Shown piece after piece: positions 24,496 to 34,201 of a stretch of DNA of 64,000 nucleotides (the stretch's first letter is position 1; every line of letters starts with the position of its first letter). Below the pieces are notes generated by a model. The model worked only from the letters and a program-made list of their open reading frames with translations, searched no databases and had not been told where the DNA came from. This stretch comes from Paenibacillus sp. SC116. Lineage in GTDB: Bacteria > Bacillota > Bacilli > Paenibacillales > Paenibacillaceae. The DNA lies in assembly GCF_024733555.1 (NCBI RefSeq), contig NZ_JANIOF010000005.1, positions 186,001 to 250,000 of the forward strand. Reading direction: 5' to 3'. Made by a program: the position numbers and the translations under genes.

Positions 24496-25905
24496 TTACG
24501 GGTTGGAAACCGCACCTGCATCAGGAGCAGGATTCACTGTCGGATCTCCACCTGGTTCCGTCGCTGGAGTGCCTCCATTCACTGGTGAAGAACTCTCAGG
24601 AGTAGAAGCCTCTGAGTCTGATTCCGTTGGAGGCACAGCAGGAGATTTAGCATTCTCATCACTTGGCTTAGCTGGTGCATCAACTTTGTGAAGACCTTTG
24701 TTATCCACCTGATAAACATAGTCTTTAGCATCTCCACCTTGCGCCCGAACCATGACCGTGATCTGCTTGTTATCCTCACTCCACTTTATCTGCTCTGGCG
24801 CATCAGAGAAATCTAATATCTGAACGATTAAGGGACTGTTGTTCTCATATCGATACAGCATAAGCTGTCCGTTGATCCAACGTACAGTATAACTTTTGTC
24901 TGGCGAATGAGAATCAATAGATGCAGTAAACAAAGACGCTTCTTTTTCATCAGGAAGAATGCCTTTTTTATCCCTTCCTGTGGATTCACCAGCACCATCT
25001 GTAATTCCTTGCCCTCCTACTGGAGGTTGTTGTTTATCTTTATCACCTTTAGGCTTGGTGTCCGGCGTCTGATGGCTTGCAGGTTTTACCGTTTCAGGGT
25101 TTGACTTTGGCTCATCCCCTTTATTTCCACTGCGCTTACCAGAAGACTGTTCACTTCCGCTGTCTTGCGGCTTAACAGGAGTTATCTTACTCGTTGTCAG
25201 CGGCTTAGATGTATCTTCTTCTGCTGCTGGCTGTTTACGACTAGATCCACTGCTCTCCTGTTCTGCATCAACGGCATCTCGTGCATCGTGTTGGCCTGGA
25301 TTATCTCCATTCCCATTATGATTTGGATCGGTTTGAGTGGATCCACTAGCAACAGCTTTACCACCATCCTCTGTGGATTGTTGCTCCGAGGAAGGATCGG
25401 TAGACTTCGCAACCTTTTCTTCACTCTTATTGAAAGAAAGTTCTCTAAAATCTGCACTCTCTTGCGAAACTGGCTGATAATTAATAACAAACAATCCTAC
25501 TACTAACCCTGCTGCTATAACGCCGCTAACCGCTTTCCATTTGAACCACTTGTTCATACGTACGGATGGACTTGTGCTTCCTTGCATGTTCTTAGGCCTG
25601 CTTAATGTTTCCTCTTGCGAATTCGATTGTATCAAGGGCACAGGTGCTGCTACTATCGTATTTTCTTCTGCTTGAGGTGCTTTTTCTCGATCAAGTTCAT
25701 CTAGTTGAGGCAATATGGCATCAACCAAGCTATAAGCTGGTTGCACTTTAGGGAGCTCCACTAATTGTTGATGTAGACGTGACAAGCGGTCAAACATCTC
25801 GGCACAGGCGGGACAACGGCGCATATGTTCTGTCAGCAGGTTATGGTCATATTCCATATCATCCAGCTTTAGTTGCATCAATTCCATCACCTCTGTACAG
25901 TTCAC
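24496..25905 (-). CDS. Membrane anti-sigma factor with N-terminal zinc finger (ZAS)
   Basis: A 469-residue protein. The N-terminal 50 residues carry the anti-sigma zinc motif (HMRRCPACAEMF, giving H-x3-C-x2-C). One membrane helix (WKAVSGVIAAGLVVGLFVIN) lies near residue 145. A long Ser/Gly/Lys/Asp/Gln-rich, low-complexity outer region follows, then a folded segment of about 90 residues (SYTVRWINGQLMLYRYENN to KDYVYQVDNKG) that may sense a signal, and a Pro/Ser/Glu-rich end. It should hold the ECF sigma factor at the membrane. The start is GTG, overlapping the sigma stop codon by four bases (GTGA), with AAAGGTGG before it; tight coupling is normal for such pairs. The outer part is unusually large and its signal is unknown. 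Confidence 0.88.
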   Translation of the reverse strand: MNCTEVMELMQLKLDDMEYDHNLLTEHMRRCPACAEMFDRLSRLHQQLVELPKVQPAYSLVDAILPQLDELDREKAPQAEENTIVAAPVPLIQSNSQEETLSRPKNMQGSTSPSVRMNKWFKWKAVSGVIAAGLVVGLFVINYQPVSQESADFRELSFNKSEEKVAKSTDPSSEQQSTEDGGKAVASGSTQTDPNHNGNGDNPGQHDARDAVDAEQESSGSSRKQPAAEEDTSKPLTTSKITPVKPQDSGSEQSSGKRSGNKGDEPKSNPETVKPASHQTPDTKPKGDKDKQQPPVGGQGITDGAGESTGRDKKGILPDEKEASLFTASIDSHSPDKSYTVRWINGQLMLYRYENNSPLIVQILDFSDAPEQIKWSEDNKQITVMVRAQGGDAKDYVYQVDNKGLHKVDAPAKPSDENAKSPAVPPTESDSEASTPESSSPVNGGTPATEPGGDPTVNPAPDAGAVSNP

Positions 25906-26453
25906 CCTCGCACACCACCTTTCTCATAATCTTGTAGCATCGTTTGCAATTGTTGACGCGCACGGAATAGATAAGACTTCACTGTATTCAGTGGAATGTC
26001 TAAACTATCCGCAATTTCGTTGTAAGAGAAGTCTTGGAGGTACCGCAAAACGACGACTGTTCTATGATGCTCAGGTAAGCGGTCGATGGCCTCACGTATA
26101 TCTTGAGCCGCATAGGCGGATAACACTTCTTTCTCCACACTTTGATCCCCGAGAAACACCAAATCATGCTCATCAATGGAGACGGTGGGACGGGCACGTC
26201 GGAATTTATCAATACAAATATTCGTTACAATTCGTTGTACCCATGTCTTAAATTGAGCTTTCTCTTCATAAGAGTTAATCTTGGAGTAGATACGAATCAA
26301 TGCCTCTTGGGACGCGTCCATGGCATCTTGCTCGTTGTGATTCAGTAAGTAATAAGCCGTTCGATACACATACGGTTCTATTTCTCGCAAAAGGGTGATT
26401 AGAGCCTCGCGATCACCGGATTGAGCGGCTCGTATGAGACCTTGCTCTATCAC
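25902..26453 (-). CDS. ECF (sigma-W-like) RNA polymerase sigma factor
   Basis: A 183-residue extracytoplasmic-function sigma factor. Region 2 shows DAMDASQEALIRIYSKINSY and QFKTWVQRIVTNICIDKFRR; region 4 shows LPEHHRTVVVLRYLQDFSYNEIADSLDIPLNTVKSYLFRARQ-type sequence, the -35 binding helix-turn-helix. The frame opens at ATG 26480, but an ECF-type promoter ends just before it and GAGAGGGGGG precedes the GTG at 26453, so GTG is the start. It overlaps its anti-sigma gene by four bases. It lies downstream of comEC with a gap of about 175 bases, and appears to drive its own transcription. Confidence 0.93.
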   Translation of the reverse strand: MIEQGLIRAAQSGDREALITLLREIEPYVYRTAYYLLNHNEQDAMDASQEALIRIYSKINSYEEKAQFKTWVQRIVTNICIDKFRRARPTVSIDEHDLVFLGDQSVEKEVLSAYAAQDIREAIDRLPEHHRTVVVLRYLQDFSYNEIADSLDIPLNTVKSYLFRARQQLQTMLQDYEKGGVRG

Positions 26454-26481
26454 TTTGCCCCCCCTCTCTTGCATATCCATT

Positions 26482-26508
26482 GACGCAGCGTAAGCGTAAA
26501 TGGTTGCA
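26482..26508 (-). promoter_or_regulatory. ECF-type promoter, probably autoregulatory
   Basis: On the minus strand TGCAAC (26503-26508) is followed after 17 bases by CGTC (26482-26485), close to the TGAAAC - 16/17 - CGTC pattern of ECF sigma promoters. It sits 28 bases before the sigma gene's GTG start, where an ECF factor would control its own operon. Confidence 0.65.
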
Positions 26509-26627
26509 GTTAGATTTTATTTTTCCCCACCCAAAAACTGGTGTTGAATAGAAGCAGCACTTATAAACAGAAAATAACAGTTGAAATATGTATGAGTCCG
26601 CCTAGCTTCTATTGTAAATGAATGTCT

Positions 26628-29270
26628 CTACTGTGCAATCCTATCACGTTTCATTCTCATCTTCAAACCTACATTCGTAGACTTATATTGCACCTCACCG
26701 TTGAGATCCGTACGAAATATAGCACTGTGCACACGCGCTAGTTCTCGCAACACTTGCGGATGAGGATGACCGTATCGATTGTTCTTACCCGCGGATATGA
26801 CAGATGCGCTAGGCTTCCATCGGTCTACCCATTCTGGAATTGTAGATGAACGACTACCATGATGCGCAACCTTCAACACATCGATTCGATCAGGATATGG
26901 ATTCCCCTTCTGTTCCCTTTCCTTTTCACTCATTAATAAAATCATCTCTTCATCAGCTCCGATATCACCAGTAAGCAAAAAAGTACTCTTGCTCATCCCT
27001 TCCCCTAACGTTAACAGTAGCACTAGCGAGAATTCATTTTGTTCATCTTCAGCCATAAGTTGCAGATTGGATGCCGCAGTTGAGGACGAAGGATGCCATA
27101 CATCAATACGTGTTTTCTGATCAACTTGCCAGCTTGTTCCTGTATTCCATCCAATAATAGATATATGACGGTCAAGAGCAATACTATACAATTCACGCAT
27201 AACGGAAGAAGATTTCCATGTTCCATTCATGACAAGCCGATCTGTCGGTATATGCTTGAGTACCGCTCGCAAGCCACCTGCATGGTCAGCATCACCGTGT
27301 GTTACAACAACGGCGTCCAAATGCCGAACTCCTCGCTGCTTCAACAGAGGGACAATCCGCTTCTCGCCTACTTCATAAGGATCACGCCGTTGCTTCCAAG
27401 CTTCCTTTGCCTTGCCGAACTTTATTTCTCCACCACCATCAATGAGAATATTGCGACCAGAAGCTGTGCGCACTAAAATACTATCCCCTTGTCCCACATT
27501 CAAAAAAGATACAACGGTCTCCTCGGGCCTGCCTGCGTGATATCCTGCATAAAGCAAATAGGAGAGCAAACATACACTGCATACAAGCCCAACATAGGTT
27601 GGACGACGAGAAATGGGCTGCAGAACAACAAAGTGAGGTAGAGGCATCGTGTCGGGTATTAGAGCTTCATTTTCGACCAACCGATTCGGGGCAGGATAGT
27701 TACTGTATGTATGGTTTTGTCTTAGACTTGCAACTAGCTTTAGCACCACAAATAATAAAATATAATATCCGAGTATCCAAGCTGCAGATAGCTTCGGCCA
27801 AATGACGCTAGTCCCCTCCCATTGTGCCAAATGATGTACAATCGCAAATGTCCATTCATTTCCGATTCGCACCATTACTGCAAGCCCCTCAGCTAACGGC
27901 ATATACAAATAACTCAGCAGTAGAACAATCGTGCCAAGCGGAAGAATTACTAAGCTGATAAAAGGAACCAACAGCAAATTCACTCCTAGCGACAGAAATG
28001 ATACTTGGTTGAAATAATAAATAGTTAAGGGGAAAGATACAGCTTGAGCTACAATGGACACAGCTAAAGAAGAGGTCAGCCATAGTGGCCAACTAACAGG
28101 AAGAAGCCTCGTAAATAAAGGTACACCGATAATAAGACCTCCTGTTACAGCAAAGGATAGCTGGAAACTAACATCCACCGCATAATAAGGATTCCACAGC
28201 AGCATCATCAACAGCACCGCAGACAAAATATGAAGTCCATCACGCAGCCAACCTTGACGAAGTCCAATGAGGACAAGAATTGACATGAATCCTGCACGGA
28301 GAATAGATGGAGAAGCTCCTGTAAACAAAACATAAAGAGGCACGAGAACAATGACCGCCGTTAATGCCGACTCTTTAGAAAGTCTAAACAAGCGAAGTAA
28401 ATACAAGCAGCCTCCAACGAATACAGCGACATGCAGCCCTGAGATTGCCAGCACGTGAGTCAAGCCTAGTTGGGAAAATGAACGCTCCAACTCTAGGTCC
28501 AGATCACTGCGTAGTCCTAATATTAACCCTTGCAAATAACTGCTCTGTTCTACAGGAAACAATGCGTCAAACTGGGAAGCGCTGTGCAGTCGCAGTTGTT
28601 CAATAACCCCCATCCACCGCTGCCAATCCAGCGTACTTGCTAATCCATGCATTTGTACAGACTGCGCTCCTTTTACTTGAAAAACGCCGTAAATATGCTG
28701 GTGCTTCAAATAACTCCGATAGTCAAACACCCCAAAGTTGTCCGCATCTGAAGGAAGCTTCAGCTCGCCTTCCAAGCTTATATTTGCACCCCGCTTCCAT
28801 TGGGCAGCACTTTGCAATTCTACTTCTTCTAGAAGCTTTACTTGCACGAACACAAGCTCTGAAGTCGGCTCTATCCGATTGTGATTAAGGTCAAAGGAGC
28901 TTACCTTAAGTCGAAATTGTACACGATCTCCGTCTCTCTCAACCCCTGAAGCAATTGTACCTTCCATCTTCCCGCTCCATGCTTCTTCCGTCTCCTGCGT
29001 ATCATCTTGCAGGCTATCCACTAGCATCGGAAATTCCGACACTTGTTTACTGTCGTACCAATAATAATAACTAGCTGATACAAACATAACCAAAAGACAT
29101 AAGCAGCCAACTTTCCAGTACAACCACTTCAAACGGTCCAGGAGCGGCAGCAGCAGACCTAATCCAATTAAACTCCATACAATATCTACAAAAGCCATCG
29201 TAATTGCAAAGTATATGCCAAACATCCAACAGCAAGCTGCTGTAACGATAGGTCGCCTTTCGATAGCCAT
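26628..29270 (-). CDS. comEC: DNA internalisation-related competence protein ComEC/Rec2
   Basis: An 880-residue polytopic membrane protein that forms the channel for single-stranded DNA during natural transformation. An N-terminal membrane region and OB-like domain (to about 230) is followed by the competence membrane domain (GLTHVLAISGLHVAVFVGG is its hallmark) and a C-terminal metallo-beta-lactamase domain with VSFLNVGQGDSILVRT, VVTHGDADHAGGLRAV and KVAHHGSRSS, which may degrade the non-transported strand. The length is normal and the gene looks intact. GGAAGGGAGAG precedes ATG. It follows comEB after a strong terminator, so its expression may be limited or use another promoter. Confidence 0.97.
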   Translation of the reverse strand: MAIERRPIVTAACCWMFGIYFAITMAFVDIVWSLIGLGLLLPLLDRLKWLYWKVGCLCLLVMFVSASYYYWYDSKQVSEFPMLVDSLQDDTQETEEAWSGKMEGTIASGVERDGDRVQFRLKVSSFDLNHNRIEPTSELVFVQVKLLEEVELQSAAQWKRGANISLEGELKLPSDADNFGVFDYRSYLKHQHIYGVFQVKGAQSVQMHGLASTLDWQRWMGVIEQLRLHSASQFDALFPVEQSSYLQGLILGLRSDLDLELERSFSQLGLTHVLAISGLHVAVFVGGCLYLLRLFRLSKESALTAVIVLVPLYVLFTGASPSILRAGFMSILVLIGLRQGWLRDGLHILSAVLLMMLLWNPYYAVDVSFQLSFAVTGGLIIGVPLFTRLLPVSWPLWLTSSLAVSIVAQAVSFPLTIYYFNQVSFLSLGVNLLLVPFISLVILPLGTIVLLLSYLYMPLAEGLAVMVRIGNEWTFAIVHHLAQWEGTSVIWPKLSAAWILGYYILLFVVLKLVASLRQNHTYSNYPAPNRLVENEALIPDTMPLPHFVVLQPISRRPTYVGLVCSVCLLSYLLYAGYHAGRPEETVVSFLNVGQGDSILVRTASGRNILIDGGGEIKFGKAKEAWKQRRDPYEVGEKRIVPLLKQRGVRHLDAVVVTHGDADHAGGLRAVLKHIPTDRLVMNGTWKSSSVMRELYSIALDRHISIIGWNTGTSWQVDQKTRIDVWHPSSSTAASNLQLMAEDEQNEFSLVLLLTLGEGMSKSTFLLTGDIGADEEMILLMSEKEREQKGNPYPDRIDVLKVAHHGSRSSTIPEWVDRWKPSASVISAGKNNRYGHPHPQVLRELARVHSAIFRTDLNGEVQYKSTNVGLKMRMKRDRIAQ

Positions 29271-29320
29271 CTCTCCCTTCCATACATTACAACTCCAACA
29301 CGATTGGTAAAATAATTAGT

Positions 29321-29383
29321 AAAAAACAAAAAACCTTGCTGCCAATCTCGTAAATGCAATGATTTACGAATGGCATCAAGGTT
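29321..29383 (-). terminator. Strong terminator between comEB and comEC
   Basis: On the minus strand AACCTTG...CAAGGTT encloses TGCCAT and CGTAAATC/ATTTACG pairings and is followed by a run of T residues (TTTTTTGTTTTTT). It is long, stable and lies between two genes usually in one operon. Confidence 0.9.
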
Positions 29384-29398
29384 CTTCCTTATCCCAAG

Positions 29399-29929
29399 CT
29401 ACATATGTTCTTTTTGTATTTCCTCAACCGCTTGCTGCGGAGGATCATACTTCAGCAGCTGACGGAATACAATTCCTCTTTGTTCCATCATCCGAGTCAC
29501 TTTCTCCGTATCTTTTAAATAAGGACGATGGAACACAATTTCCGTCACACCGCTGTTGGTTAGCATATTTGCACATGTCCAGCATGGTTGATCCGTTACA
29601 TAGACAGTAGAGCCTTCACGGTCGATCCGGTCAGTAAACAATAGCAAATTTTGCTCCGCGTGGATCGTGCGAATACAGCGCTGCTTCTTCACCATTTCCT
29701 CACTACCATCCGCTTGATGCACAACCTCATACTGCTCTACGATCATACACCCTTCTTCACTGCAATCCGGCACGCCCATAGGCGCCCCATTATATGCTGT
29801 CCCAAGCAGCTTCTTGCCTTGAACGAGCACAGCGCCAACATGTCTGCGCGGGCAGCGAGATCTTGTAGAAACCATATATGCGATGTCCATAAAATACGTA
29901 TCCCAATCTTTGCGTATCGTTGCTGTCAT
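29399..29929 (-). CDS. comEB: ComEB, dCMP deaminase family protein
   Basis: A 176-residue cytidine/deoxycytidylate deaminase-fold enzyme that should convert dCMP to dUMP. The zinc site is complete: TIHAEQN (His and catalytic Glu) and QPCWTCANML (two Cys). A substrate segment TAYNGAPMGVPDC is typical of dCMP deaminases. The open frame begins 12 codons upstream, but GAGAGAGGG before the ATG at 29929 supports the shorter form. In Bacillus comEB is part of the comE operon yet not needed for DNA uptake. It is followed by a strong terminator before comEC. Confidence 0.95.
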   Translation of the reverse strand: MTATIRKDWDTYFMDIAYMVSTRSRCPRRHVGAVLVQGKKLLGTAYNGAPMGVPDCSEEGCMIVEQYEVVHQADGSEEMVKKQRCIRTIHAEQNLLLFTDRIDREGSTVYVTDQPCWTCANMLTNSGVTEIVFHRPYLKDTEKVTRMMEQRGIVFRQLLKYDPPQQAVEEIQKEHM

Positions 29930-30059
29930 GATGTTTACCCTCTCTCTACCCACTCTATCTTTCATCCTATTTTAAAATGGCCAATTAAGAGATGCAACCT
30001 CTTCCGTCATATACGAGGAATCGATTTGAAACGTTAACGTTCATACCCATACATGCCCC

Positions 30060-30746
30060 TTAGTCCACCGTGATCCTGTCTTTCATTTTCTTAAACATTT
30101 TAGGACCAATTCCTTTTACCTTCATCACCTCATCAATCGCGCTGAACTTTCCATGCTTCTCTCGATAAGCGACAATTGCTTTGGCTTTTGACGGACCAAC
30201 ACCTGGCAGCTCATCAAGCTGCTGCTCATCTGCATGGTTTAACGAAATAAGCTGGCTCTGCTGTCCTTGAGCCATATCAGTCGCATTAGAAGGAGCATTA
30301 TTGCCATTCGTGGCTGCTGTAATTGTTTCTTTATTCTCATTACTAAGGCTTTTACTTGCTCCATGCTGATCGTGCTGTTGGTTCGTTGTTGGCATACTCG
30401 ATACTTTAGGTTGATTATTCGAGTCTGGCTGTTTTTGTTTTTCACCTTGTTGTGATTCACCGCTCATTTTTTCTTTAGAGCTGCTGATTTTATTTGCTTG
30501 CGCAGCTTTAGTCTGATCGCTAGTAGGAGCTTCAAGTTCCTTTTTGTTAGGTTCACTGTTAACCGAAGTTCTGCTCTCAGTCTCCAGCAGCTGAGACACT
30601 TGGTCATTCATTGGCTTCCACCCCTCTGTCGCATCTCCAAGCCGAGGACGAAGCCACATTACAGCAAATAAAATGATACCAGTAACAGCAACCATTACGA
30701 CAACGATCCAAGATAAAAGCGGAGCCTGCTTGCGATTAGCAAACAT
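30060..30746 (-). CDS. comEA: Competence protein ComEA, DNA receptor (no SLBB domain seen)
   Basis: A 228-residue membrane-anchored DNA-binding protein. One N-terminal membrane helix (LSWIVVVMVAVTGIILFAVMW) is followed by about 120 residues of Ser/Asn/Gln/Lys-rich linker and then the helix-hairpin-helix domain at the C-terminus (ISLNHADEQQLDELPGVGPS and KVKGIGPKMFKKMKDRI). Bacillus ComEA has an SLBB domain between anchor and HhH; here that place is filled by low-complexity sequence. Two in-frame ATGs (30752, 30746) exist; GGGGG seven bases before the second makes it the better start. It is first in the comE order and divergent from comER. Confidence 0.92.
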   Translation of the reverse strand: MFANRKQAPLLSWIVVVMVAVTGIILFAVMWLRPRLGDATEGWKPMNDQVSQLLETESRTSVNSEPNKKELEAPTSDQTKAAQANKISSSKEKMSGESQQGEKQKQPDSNNQPKVSSMPTTNQQHDQHGASKSLSNENKETITAATNGNNAPSNATDMAQGQQSQLISLNHADEQQLDELPGVGPSKAKAIVAYREKHGKFSAIDEVMKVKGIGPKMFKKMKDRITVD

Positions 30747-30859
30747 AAACATTCCCCCAATATTATTGATACGGTATACTGGTCAACTCTTCGAACATAT
30801 AGTGATTTAAAGCGTTGCATAACGGCCCGTGTACGGTCGAAAGAAAGGAGGACGTCCAC

Positions 30860-31684
30860 GTGAAGGTCGGATTCATAGGAACGGGCAGCATGGGCTCTAT
30901 ATTAATCGAAGCCTTTATTCAATCGGGCGTATTAGAGTCAAAGCAAGTTGTCGTAACGAATCGCACAATCGTGAAGGCGCAGCGATTAGCTGATAAATAT
31001 CCTGGTTTATATGCCGCTGCCTCTATAGCAGAAACGACTAAACTCAGTCATATCGTATTCATTTGTGTGAAGCCGCTTGAATTCAAGCGCGTAGTGAACG
31101 AGATTGCCCATGTCGTAACACCGGATCAACTGGTTGTTTCCATCACTAGCCCGATTCTTATCGAGCAGTTAGAGAACAGTCTGCCTTGTAAAGTAGCAAA
31201 AATTATTCCGAGTATTGCAAATTATGTACAGAGTGGTGCTTCCATATGTATGTACGGTTCCCGTATCGGAACCGAAGATCGGTTGCTGCTGGAGCAATTG
31301 ATGATATCAATTAGCCAACCGATTGTCATATCGGAGCAGCATACACGAATTACAAGTGATATTTGCAGTTGTGGACCCGCATTTTTAGCATTATTTGTAC
31401 AAAAATGGATTGATGCAGCGGTAGAACGTACAGGAATTGATTATTCTGAGGCTACGAGGTTGGCTTGCGAAATGGTACTTGGTACCGGCAAGCTTTTAAC
31501 CGAAGGGAAATTGACGCCTGAGCAGCTGCAGCAGCGAGTTGCAGTACCCGGCGGGATAACCGCCGAAGCACTGCACTTGCTACAGCATAAGTTAGATGGT
31601 GTATTCCATCAACTTATTGATGTTACGCATGGCAAATTCCAAGAAGACTTGGAAAAAGTAAAGAAGTTATGGTCAGAGACCTAA
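30860..31684 (+). CDS. comER: ComER, pyrroline-5-carboxylate reductase-like protein
   Basis: A 274-residue NADP-binding protein of the ProC family with KVGFIGTGSMGSILIEAFI at its start and the family C-terminal signature around QRVAVPGGITAEALHLL. In Bacillus comER is divergent from comEA and not needed for competence; a part in spore and biofilm control has been proposed. The open frame begins at 30815, but AAAGGAGG seven bases before the GTG at 30860 sets the start. Its stop lies two bases from the stop of convergent leuS, with no terminator between. Confidence 0.92.
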   Translation: MKVGFIGTGSMGSILIEAFIQSGVLESKQVVVTNRTIVKAQRLADKYPGLYAAASIAETTKLSHIVFICVKPLEFKRVVNEIAHVVTPDQLVVSITSPILIEQLENSLPCKVAKIIPSIANYVQSGASICMYGSRIGTEDRLLLEQLMISISQPIVISEQHTRITSDICSCGPAFLALFVQKWIDAAVERTGIDYSEATRLACEMVLGTGKLLTEGKLTPEQLQQRVAVPGGITAEALHLLQHKLDGVFHQLIDVTHGKFQEDLEKVKKLWSET

Positions 31685-31686
31685 TA

Positions 31687-34128
31687 CTAGCCAACTACGA
31701 TATTAACTAGGCGACCTTTGACAGCGATCACTTTGCGCACTGCCTTGCCCGCAATTGCGGCTTGGACATTCGCAGACTGCATCGCTGTTTCTTGTGTAGC
31801 GGCTTCATCCGCGTCTGCAGCTACTTTTAGACGCTCAACGATCTTGCCGTTCACTTGCACAACGATCTCAACTTCTGCATCAACCGTTAGACGCTCATCA
31901 TACGTTGGCCATGCCACGTACGAGATCGTACCGTTGAAGCCCATACGCTCCCATAGCTCTTCCGCAATATGCGGCGCCAAAGGAGACAACAATTGAATAA
32001 AGTTTTCCATTGCTTTGCGTGGCAATGTTTCTTGCTTATATGCATCATTGATGAAGATCATCATTTGGCTAATTGCTGTATTGAAACGCAACGCCTCTGT
32101 ATCTTCCGTTACTTTTTTAACTGTTTTGTGCCACATGCGAACGAATGCATCGTCACCTTGCTCATCTACAAATTTCGGATTCAGTTGATTGTCCTCTGTA
32201 ATGAACAAACGCCAAATGCGGCTCAAGAAGCGGTACATACCTTCAACACCATTTGTATTCCAAGGCTTTGTTGCTTCCAAAGGACCCATGAACATTTCAT
32301 ACATGCGAAGTGTATCCGCGCCATATTCGTTCACAATTTCATCAGGATTGATGACATTGCCGCGAGACTTAGACATCTTCTCACCATTCGTACCAAGAAT
32401 CATACCTTGGTTAACGAGCTTGTAGAATGGCTCTTTCGTATCAACTACACCGATATCGTACAATACTTTGTGCCAGAAGCGAGCATAGAGCAAGTGAAGT
32501 ACCGCATGCTCAGCTCCACCAATGTACAAGTCTACAGGCAACCATTTGCTTTGTTTTTCTTTGGAACAAATCTCATCATTGTTCTTCGGATCGATAAAGC
32601 GCAAGTAGTACCAGCAGCTTCCTGCCCATTGTGGCATCGTATTCGTCTCACGACGCGCTTTCATACCTGTCTCAGGATCGATCGTCTCTACCCAGTCCGT
32701 TACATTCGCAAGCGGAGACTCACCTGTGCCAGAAGGACGGATTTGATCCACATCAGGCAGCATAAGTGGAAGTTCGGATTCAGGAATCGTCTTCATTGTG
32801 CCATCTTCCAAATGAATGATCGGAATTGGCTCTCCCCAATAACGTTGACGGCTGAACAACCAATCACGCAGACGGTACGTTACTTTACTTTGACCTACGC
32901 CTTTTTCTTGCAGCCATTCGATCATGCGTGCGATTGCCGCTTCGTTCTCAAGACCGTTCAAGAAATCAGAGTTCACGTGCGCTCCATCACCTGCGTATGC
33001 TTCCTTCGTCACATCGCCGCCGGATACAACTTCGATGATTGGCAAATCGAACTGCTTCGCAAATTCCCAGTCACGCTCATCGTGGCCTGGAACAGCCATA
33101 ATCGCTCCTGTACCGTAGCCAGCCAATACATAGTCAGCAATCCAAATAGGTGCTTGAGCTCCGTTTACAGGGTTAATAGCATAAGCTCCTGTAAATACGC
33201 CGGACTTTTCTTTTGCCAAGTCTGTACGCTCAAGATCACTCTTGCGAGCAGCTTGTTCTTGATAAGCTTTCACAGCTTCACGCTGTGCATCTGTTGTAAT
33301 CTTCTCCACCAATGCATGTTCAGGAGCCAATACGCAGTATGTCGCACCGAACAGTGTATCTGGACGAGTTGTAAACACAACAAGTGCTTCGTCCTGGTGT
33401 CCTTCAATCGCAAAACGAACTTCTGCCCCTGTTGACTTGCCTACCCAGTGACGCTGCATGTCCTTGATGCTTTCCGGCCAATCCAACTCTTCCAAATCTT
33501 CAAGCAAACGCTCTGCATATTCGGTAATTTTCAATACCCATTGACGCATTGGTTTACGGACAACTGGGTGATTACCACGCTCGGACAAGCCATCAATGAC
33601 TTCCTCATTCGCAAGTACCGTGCCTAATGCAGGACACCAGTTAACTGCCACTTCATCTACGTAAGCTAGACCTTTGTTGTACAGCTGGATGAAAATCCAC
33701 TGCGTCCACTTGTAGTATTCCGGATCTGTCGTGCTGATCTCACGATCCCAATCGTAAGAGAAACCAAGGGACTTGATCTGGCGACGGAAGTTGTTAATGT
33801 TCTTTACTGTAATATCACGTGGATGCTCACCTGTGTCCAAAGCATGCTGCTCAGCAGGAAGGCCAAACGCATCCCATCCCATCGGGTGAAGGACATTGTA
33901 ACCACGCATACGCTTAAAGCGGGAAATAATATCTGTAGCTGTGTAGCCTTCTGGGTGACCTACATGGAGGCCCGAGCCAGAAGGGTAAGGGAACATATCT
34001 AGTGCATAGAACTTCGGCAATTCATCGTTATCCAATGTTGCGAAAGTCTTATGCTCGTCCCAGTATTTCTGCCACTTCGGCTCAAGTTGCTGCGGTTGAT
34101 AGCCAACCTTCTGTTGTTCTGTACTCAT
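31687..34128 (-). CDS. leuS: Leucyl-tRNA synthetase
   Basis: An 813-residue class I aminoacyl-tRNA synthetase that charges tRNA-Leu. The HIGH-type motif is [16 protein letters not shown] and the KMSKS loop is [11 protein letters not shown]. An editing domain with [12 protein letters not shown] lies between, and the C-terminal tRNA-binding region ends with [17 protein letters not shown]. The frame is open 13 codons further, but GGAGGAGG precedes the ATG at 34128. Expression is governed by a leucine T-box leader. The opposite strand carries a long open frame that is a coding shadow. Confidence 0.99.
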   Translation of the reverse strand: MSTEQQKVGYQPQQLEPKWQKYWDEHKTFATLDNDELPKFYALDMFPYPSGSGLHVGHPEGYTATDIISRFKRMRGYNVLHPMGWDAFGLPAEQHALDTGEHPRDITVKNINNFRRQIKSLGFSYDWDREISTTDPEYYKWTQWIFIQLYNKGLAYVDEVAVNWCPALGTVLANEEVIDGLSERGNHPVVRKPMRQWVLKITEYAERLLEDLEELDWPESIKDMQRHWVGKSTGAEVRFAIEGHQDEALVVFTTRPDTLFGATYCVLAPEHALVEKITTDAQREAVKAYQEQAARKSDLERTDLAKEKSGVFTGAYAINPVNGAQAPIWIADYVLAGYGTGAIMAVPGHDERDWEFAKQFDLPIIEVVSGGDVTKEAYAGDGAHVNSDFLNGLENEAAIARMIEWLQEKGVGQSKVTYRLRDWLFSRQRYWGEPIPIIHLEDGTMKTIPESELPLMLPDVDQIRPSGTGESPLANVTDWVETIDPETGMKARRETNTMPQWAGSCWYYLRFIDPKNNDEICSKEKQSKWLPVDLYIGGAEHAVLHLLYARFWHKVLYDIGVVDTKEPFYKLVNQGMILGTNGEKMSKSRGNVINPDEIVNEYGADTLRMYEMFMGPLEATKPWNTNGVEGMYRFLSRIWRLFITEDNQLNPKFVDEQGDDAFVRMWHKTVKKVTEDTEALRFNTAISQMMIFINDAYKQETLPRKAMENFIQLLSPLAPHIAEELWERMGFNGTISYVAWPTYDERLTVDAEVEIVVQVNGKIVERLKVAADADEAATQETAMQSANVQAAIAGKAVRKVIAVKGRLVNIVVG

Positions 34129-34201
34129 TGATACTTTGCCTCCTCCAACGGTCTTGTAAGGTTTCACATGAATGAATCGGCTGGAACATGGTTCAGACCA
34201 G

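Noticed and set aside
31969-33435. 488-codon open frame on the plus strand opposite leuS
   Set aside because: It is antisense to an intact, highly conserved leuS, has no ribosome binding site, and its product is Cys/Phe/Leu/Arg-rich without any domain. It is a coding-bias shadow.
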